Positions 59,148 through 64,000 of a stretch of 64,000 nt of DNA are shown here, piece after piece. This DNA is from Siphonodentalium dalli. Lineage: Eukaryota > Mollusca > Scaphopoda > Gadilida > Siphonodentaliidae. The position numbers and the translations under genes are program-made. Below the pieces are notes generated by a model that did no database searches, was not told the origin of the DNA, and saw nothing but the letters and a program-made list of their open reading frames with translations. Location: positions 65,413,127 through 65,477,126 of the forward strand of contig CP136061.1 in NCBI GenBank assembly GCA_032622095.1. Reading direction: 5' to 3'. Numbering within the stretch: position 1 is the first letter of the stretch; every line of letters starts with the position of its first letter.

Positions 59148-60074
59148 TTATTATTGGTGGGAAATGTTCAGATACCAAGTTCAACAAACGACCTATGGTA
59201 ATTTTGTTATTGAATAAAATGGTGTGGAATTTATATGTGAACGAATGTGCAACACTTGTAACTCGGATCTGTGGTGAGGAGTCAAATGATATAAGATTAA
59301 TATTCTTTGACTTTCCACCAATCTTTATACCGGTAGTATAATATAATTATGTAGTTTTAGATCGAGATTTAGAATATTTTCTTCAAGTTTCGTATGTGAC
59401 GTGGACTGTTCCATCTATTGGAAAATGCGAGGGATAATGGGGATAACAGAGTCTGAAATAAAGATATAATAATAATAATAATAATAATAACTACCACTAG
59501 AGGGATACAAATTGAATATTTTAAATTGTGAATTTTGATCTGGGATGTGTAATTGGAAATTAAAACTTTGACAAAAACATCTCCCCTTGACGATTGTGCT
59601 CCATAACAATTTTTTCTGGACACAATTAGGTTTGGATTCCATTATAATACAATAGGTTTCCCACAGCTCTAATAATGACATGTTCCACAAATTATTTTTG
59701 TATGTAGAGGGGGAATTCGTTCCTTTGTTTCTATTGTAAATGAATAATAGATCAAAAAATATATCCTGTTCCATATGTATGACTATCCCTGCAATATTGT
59801 CCAATGGTAGAGTTGTTCATTGCTCATTGGCGTTCTCGGCTTTGTTCCATATGCATACAGCTATTTGATATTACTGTGTGGGCGTTATCATGCCTCGTCT
59901 GTTGTGCGAGCGTTACCAATATTGCATTTGAAGGCACAGAGAGTGGATAGGTGCGCAAAATTGCAAGATATATTTTGAAAACCATGCAGGAATATGTTTC
60001 TCATTTTTTGCCTATGATACCCGATGGACAAATGCTCTAAATAAAGCTCTGATGCTTCTTACTGTTGAAATTGG
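59148..60074. other. Non-coding between two hAT elements; (AAT)n
   Basis: An (AAT)n microsatellite lies at 59467-59490. The frames on the minus strand at 59804-59369 run through it and show poly-Tyr/Ile, so they are not genes. Nothing else is recognised. Confidence 0.55.
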
Positions 60075-61192
60075 GATAAATGTAGGATTGCCACAACTAT
60101 GAGTTTTCATAATTGACTAATCAACCATTATAATCGACGGTTAATATATGCGGCCTATGTTACACCCAGGTAAACAAGTTATAAGTGCGAAATTACAATG
60201 ACTAAAGTACATCCAGTCTGAACACAGTTATAAACTGTCAGTCAGCAGGCTTGTCCTTCTGAGGCCCCCGCCCGTCATCGGCCACCTAAACTCAAATTTG
60301 CGCAGCCGGTATACCTCGTCGTTATTCCCGCGGACGAGAATTTTTTATAATATCTGTCCAGTCAATCAATGTTCCCCCGTGAACATGCATCGCGGTGCCA
60401 ATAGAAAGCATGTGGAATTGTCACATACCTATTGAAAACGGACTATAGTTAAGTTTTGCAGAGAATTCCATTGTGTATCGATTACGTCACCTGACATACA
60501 TAGAGCACTTCCGCGGGCTTCGGTGTGCACTCGCACCTCTTGTTAATTACAAATTAATTTAATAGTTTATATACGTTACCACGTTGGAGAATGTAATGTA
60601 TGTAGCACTACATAAATGATGACACAAACTTGTTACTGATTAACTGTCTAGTAACTTTAGTAACTTTGAACATTCCATGTCCCGCGAACTTTCTGACTTT
60701 GTGAATAATGGTGATCGTTTTATAGTATGAAATTTGAGAAATGAAACATAGATGCAGTCCGATGCATGTCGTCCATTTGGCAATAATGATAGCTAATTAC
60801 CGATCCATAGGAACATCAATTCACAGTTAAACATACTTTATAAACAATGACAAGGCCGTAACATGACATCAAAGGAAGCCGCTGACCCACCACGACTGTG
60901 AGAACATGTCGTACACCTAATTCTTTGAAGATGATCGCCAATCGTCTGCTGCGACATCAAAGCCGCACCAGAAGTGGCGAGAGAACAAGCTGTCGGATGG
61001 TAAATTGTGCTATATACACTGTTAACTTTTACTTCCAGGCAGGGCATTTGTGCATAGTACTGCTTACATACATACACAACCATACCAACCCCCCCCCCCC
61101 CCCCCCCCCCCCCTGTGATTAGTCGACGAAAGTAAATAACCGTCAGAAGATTAGTCGATCAATCGAATAATCGTGGCAAGCCTAGATAAATG
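60075..61192. mobile_element. hAT-like element (1,102 bp) with 8-bp duplication GATAAATG
   Basis: The element spans 60083-61184. The left end TAGGATTGCCACAACTATGA and the right end, reversed, TAGGCTTGCCACGATTATTC match over the first 16 bases with two differences. GATTAGTCGA/TTGACTAATC words are shared in the subterminal parts. GATAAATG repeats exactly outside (60075-60082, 61185-61192). A run of 25 C lies at 61089-61113. No transposase is present. Confidence 0.82.
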
Positions 61193-61193
61193 T

Positions 61194-62404
61194 GTTGGCG
61201 CTAGTGATGAGCCGATTGTCAAATAGAGCCGTGCGCCGATTGCCGATTATTTGAGATCACAATCGGCCGATTCAGGTGCCGATTCCGATTATTTAAATAA
61301 TTATAGCAGAATATGTGATATGTGTTATATAATACTTAGAATTAGAAGCAAGCAACAAACATAGTAATATGCCAGTACATTGTATACATAAGTATATGTT
61401 TGGGTGAGTAGATAGGTGGGTATGGGCAGACTAGTGATCGAATACAGGCAACATACCCATGTATTCTAGGCTATTCCACAAAAACAATTTTGAAAGTTTG
61501 ATGTAGCCACGTGCATGACGACATGTCCATGGTCCGTTTTTGATAACAATTCATCAAACGGCATTTTACTTTGATCCCAATTCAAAGACATCACATCAAA
61601 GGAAATGAGCGGACTGAACTAGTTGCAAGTTACACCATGTTCATGTCAATTTCACAGACACGATTTGATTTTGGCGTGGTCATCATAATAATCATTTGTG
61701 GTGACATATACGTGACGTCACACGAGGCTGACTGGATGGAATGACATCGTCTTCAACTATCTAAAGTCACGTGACATGCACTTTCGGTTTATATAGTAGT
61801 GTTAATTTATACCTGTTACGCTGTATGTACTATATAGATAGCTTTGTTGTACTGCGCGTATGCATACATTTTGATTTGATAGTTTGACATACATAAATAA
61901 AAATGTCTACATGTTGACGAACAATAAAGTTACCTATGGGCGTACATGAGTCCCATGATATGTACGTTGTGTACATCACAATGCTAAACAAATCAATCGA
62001 CTGAAACGACTGTTCTGGTATGTCAATAATTAATGAATTATTATGCGCAATCACGGCGTCATGCTTGTTGCCTCACTCTAACCCAAAGTGTCACGTGCTT
62101 CCCGGCGATCCCCACTAATATATTGTTTAAACATAGAGCCAGGTACGGCCCGGGTATTGCAGAGGACATGTATGTATATCAAGTTTGTGTTTGGTATCAC
62201 TTTCCCCACGTTTACTGGTCATTTATTCAACAAAACATCGTCATATATAAAACAGTTTATATTGAAGAAAAACAAGCACTCATTTATTATTTAGACAATC
62301 GGAAATCCCGATGTTCAAACCCGAGTACCGATTGTCATCCGATGGGCCACAATCGGCCGATTCCGATTGTCGTTCCCGATTATCGGCTCATCACTAGTTG
62401 GCGC
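61194..62404. mobile_element. hAT-like element (1,195 bp) with 8-bp duplication GTTGGCGC
   Basis: The element spans 61202-62396. TAGTGATGAGCCGAT is a perfect inverted end; the subterminal parts are packed with ATCGGCCGATT-type words on both sides. GTTGGCGC lies exactly outside both ends (61194-61201, 62397-62404). It starts two bases after the duplication of the previous hAT. The frames at 62033-62413 are not recognised; no transposase is present. Confidence 0.88.
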
Positions 62405-62430
62405 TATCAATAAAAGCCACCAGCGCGAAA

Positions 62431-62598
62431 ATGGGTGAAAGTAAGAGATTGAAATTTGTGCGAGGCATCAGCTTTATACGGGACTATATTTCTCAAAGCG
62501 GTTTTGTTCAATGGACACAAGAAATATGTAGTTCTTCTTTCGCTAATATGACACAACAAGAATATTTGTTGTTTTCAAGAAATAAGCATCGGAAGTGA
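62431..62598 (+). CDS. Candidate short protein or first exon (55 codons)
   Basis: An ATG in a fair context (GCGAAAATGG) opens 55 codons, MGESKRLKFVRGISFIRDYI and on to LLFSRNKHRK, to TGA at 62598. A possible donor (GGAA|GTGAGA) overlaps the stop, so this could be a first exon. The composition is basic and protein-like. The hAT element at 61202-62396 lies 34 bp upstream and would fall in the 5' leader or promoter. I do not recognise a family. Confidence 0.3.
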   Translation: MGESKRLKFVRGISFIRDYISQSGFVQWTQEICSSSFANMTQQEYLLFSRNKHRK

Positions 62599-64000
62599 GA
62601 ATTAGCGATTTGTTATGAGCGTTTCGTTACCCATCACATGACTGAGTTTAGTAGACCTGATAATGTTGAGTTAAATGTTTAATTACATAGTATAGCATCA
62701 TACCTCAATATATTATAATGAAGAATAAAGCAGTTACAAATATTCCAGCCCAATGAAAATGAAAACAAATGTTGATATTCAGTGTGGTCCTCTCGAGCAG
62801 AGAGTAATCAACTACACTCAGGCCACAGTATTAAGAGATATGGTGGTCACATTTCAGGGACGTGGCTATAGGGTCTCCGTTGGGAGGGGGTAAACCATGG
62901 TTCTATATTCCCAGTGTGAGCACATTCAGATATTTTAACCTGAAAAATTACATAAATCCTAACATCTAGTTGTCTAATTCCAGACAAATGCACACTGCTA
63001 TGGACAAGAGACCAGGACAAATTTTGAAAACTATACAAGAAAATCGCAAATCCTAGCATCTAGACAAATCTGTTCTACGCGCCTAACTTCTGAGCTTTAA
63101 CAAATTATATGCAAGATTATTTTGTTGTATATATTTGTATATGTAATCTCCGTTGATAATCTATCTCTCTCTCAGTCCACAAGTTTGACCAAATGTAGTA
63201 AAATATTGTTTTGTTAAACTAATTAGGCCTAAACAAAAAATACGTTTGTTTCCGCTAACCCGACCGACCCTATTTTAAACCGCCGACCCTAAACCTTTTT
63301 ATTGCCATTGCAAAAACAAAAAAATTGGACCAAAAAAACTAAAATATTTTGATTTAAATTTTTTTTTTTTTTTAATTTAGGTCCCAATTCATATCATAAC
63401 AAGATGCAAAACATTTATATATTTATATATATTGACATAAGAAATTTAAGTTTACAAAAAGATTTAAGTTTAACAGTTGGAATCATACTGTAAAGTATGT
63501 TTGGCTTTATCTAGCTTTCATCTGTGAAAACTTCAAATAATTTGAGTTCAGGTACGGTATGTTATCATTCAGCGGTATGTTATCATGCAGCGTTCAGACT
63601 TCAGTATTTCAATCAATTACAGCACAGGAACATTAACAATTTGATCAAATCAACCTGGTTATCATTAACTTATCAAGTGGGATCTCATAATACCAAATGA
63701 AAAATTAACATAGAGATTAGTACCATATATAGTCATTACTATCTTAATACATGTACATTGTTTCTGTACTACATGTACATGTAGGATTTCTGTATTACAT
63801 GTACATGTAGTATATTATGTACGGTATGTGTCTCACTTGAATTTTATAAAATAGCCTATTTATGAATTAGGGTGATGATGGCAAGTCTAATTTCAAGCAG
63901 GATAAGGCTTCCGATAAGCATAATCCATAGAACCAAAAGATATCTGACAATAACTTATAAGCATTTCCAATCCATACATATATAAAAAGTTCCAAAGTTA
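62599..64000. repeat. Non-coding; 'TTTCCGCTAACCC' family copy and ACATGTACATGTA words
   Basis: 63225-63310 holds TTGTTTCCGCTAACCCGACC with 'gaccctattttaaaccgccgaccct', the best-preserved copy of the dispersed family noted at 37308, 50100 and 55270. At 63748-63815 TACATGTACATGTAG-like words are repeated three times. No gene is visible. Confidence 0.6.

Noticed and set aside
1-64000. tRNA and rRNA genes
   Set aside because: No GGTTCGAATCC-type B box with a matching acceptor stem and no rRNA core sequence was found by eye. A covariance-model scan would be decisive and could not be run.

Overview
The window looks like nuclear DNA of an invertebrate, most likely a mollusc (perhaps a bivalve). It is AT-rich and gene-poor, with no operons. 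It has many ACATGTACATGTA-type runs, repeats ending in GACGGACGGACGG-like tracts or GGGGGCATAATAA, and a repeat built around CCAAGATGGC. These are features I associate with mollusc genomes; that is recollection, not a database result. No rRNA, tRNA or CRISPR array was recognised.

Host coding sequence is sparse. The clearest case is a decayed two-exon gene (50474-53139) with cysteine motifs of the P2X7-like intracellular zinc-binding family, joined by a good GTGAGT...TTTCAG intron. Three short exon candidates lie on the minus strand (8235-8167, 1492-1409, 48272-48213), and one candidate first exon lies on the plus strand (62431-62598).

Most of the window is mobile DNA with ends that can be read directly. 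From left to right these are: a piggyBac-like MITE (504-1284, TTAA); a 30-bp minisatellite (4019-7590) split by a hAT-like element (4559-5683, target duplication GTACCCAG); a Mutator-like element with an 11-bp duplication (9888-11244); a 4.6-kb cluster of CCAAGATGGC repeats (13223-17830); and a cluster of approximately 0.9-kb dispersed repeats (18300-21452).

The last copy in that cluster is split by a nested insertion of 17.1 kb (21453-38569, TTAA). Inside it lies a 16.5-kb element (21648-38179) with about 40-bp inverted termini, a 5-bp duplication (ATGTT) and 21-bp CCGCGGT-rich minisatellites next to both ends. Its interior holds no transposase I can recognise as its own. It does hold a broken Tc1 gene, LINE debris, a TTAA element (31285-32203), a 9-bp-duplication foldback (29301-29507) and tandem duplications.

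The best-preserved coding unit is a 6.08-kb DNA transposon (40412-46489) with two-block inverted termini and a 3-bp AAA duplication. It encodes a transposase with an XPG/FEN1-like core (EAD, DTD and GCD motifs) and a C-terminal eight-cysteine finger. That combination fits the Academ superfamily. Its gene carries two one-base frame breaks, both explainable as homopolymer losses. The right end (56120-62396) is a dense hAT field of four elements, three with perfect 8-bp duplications, and one holds a nested inverted-repeat element.
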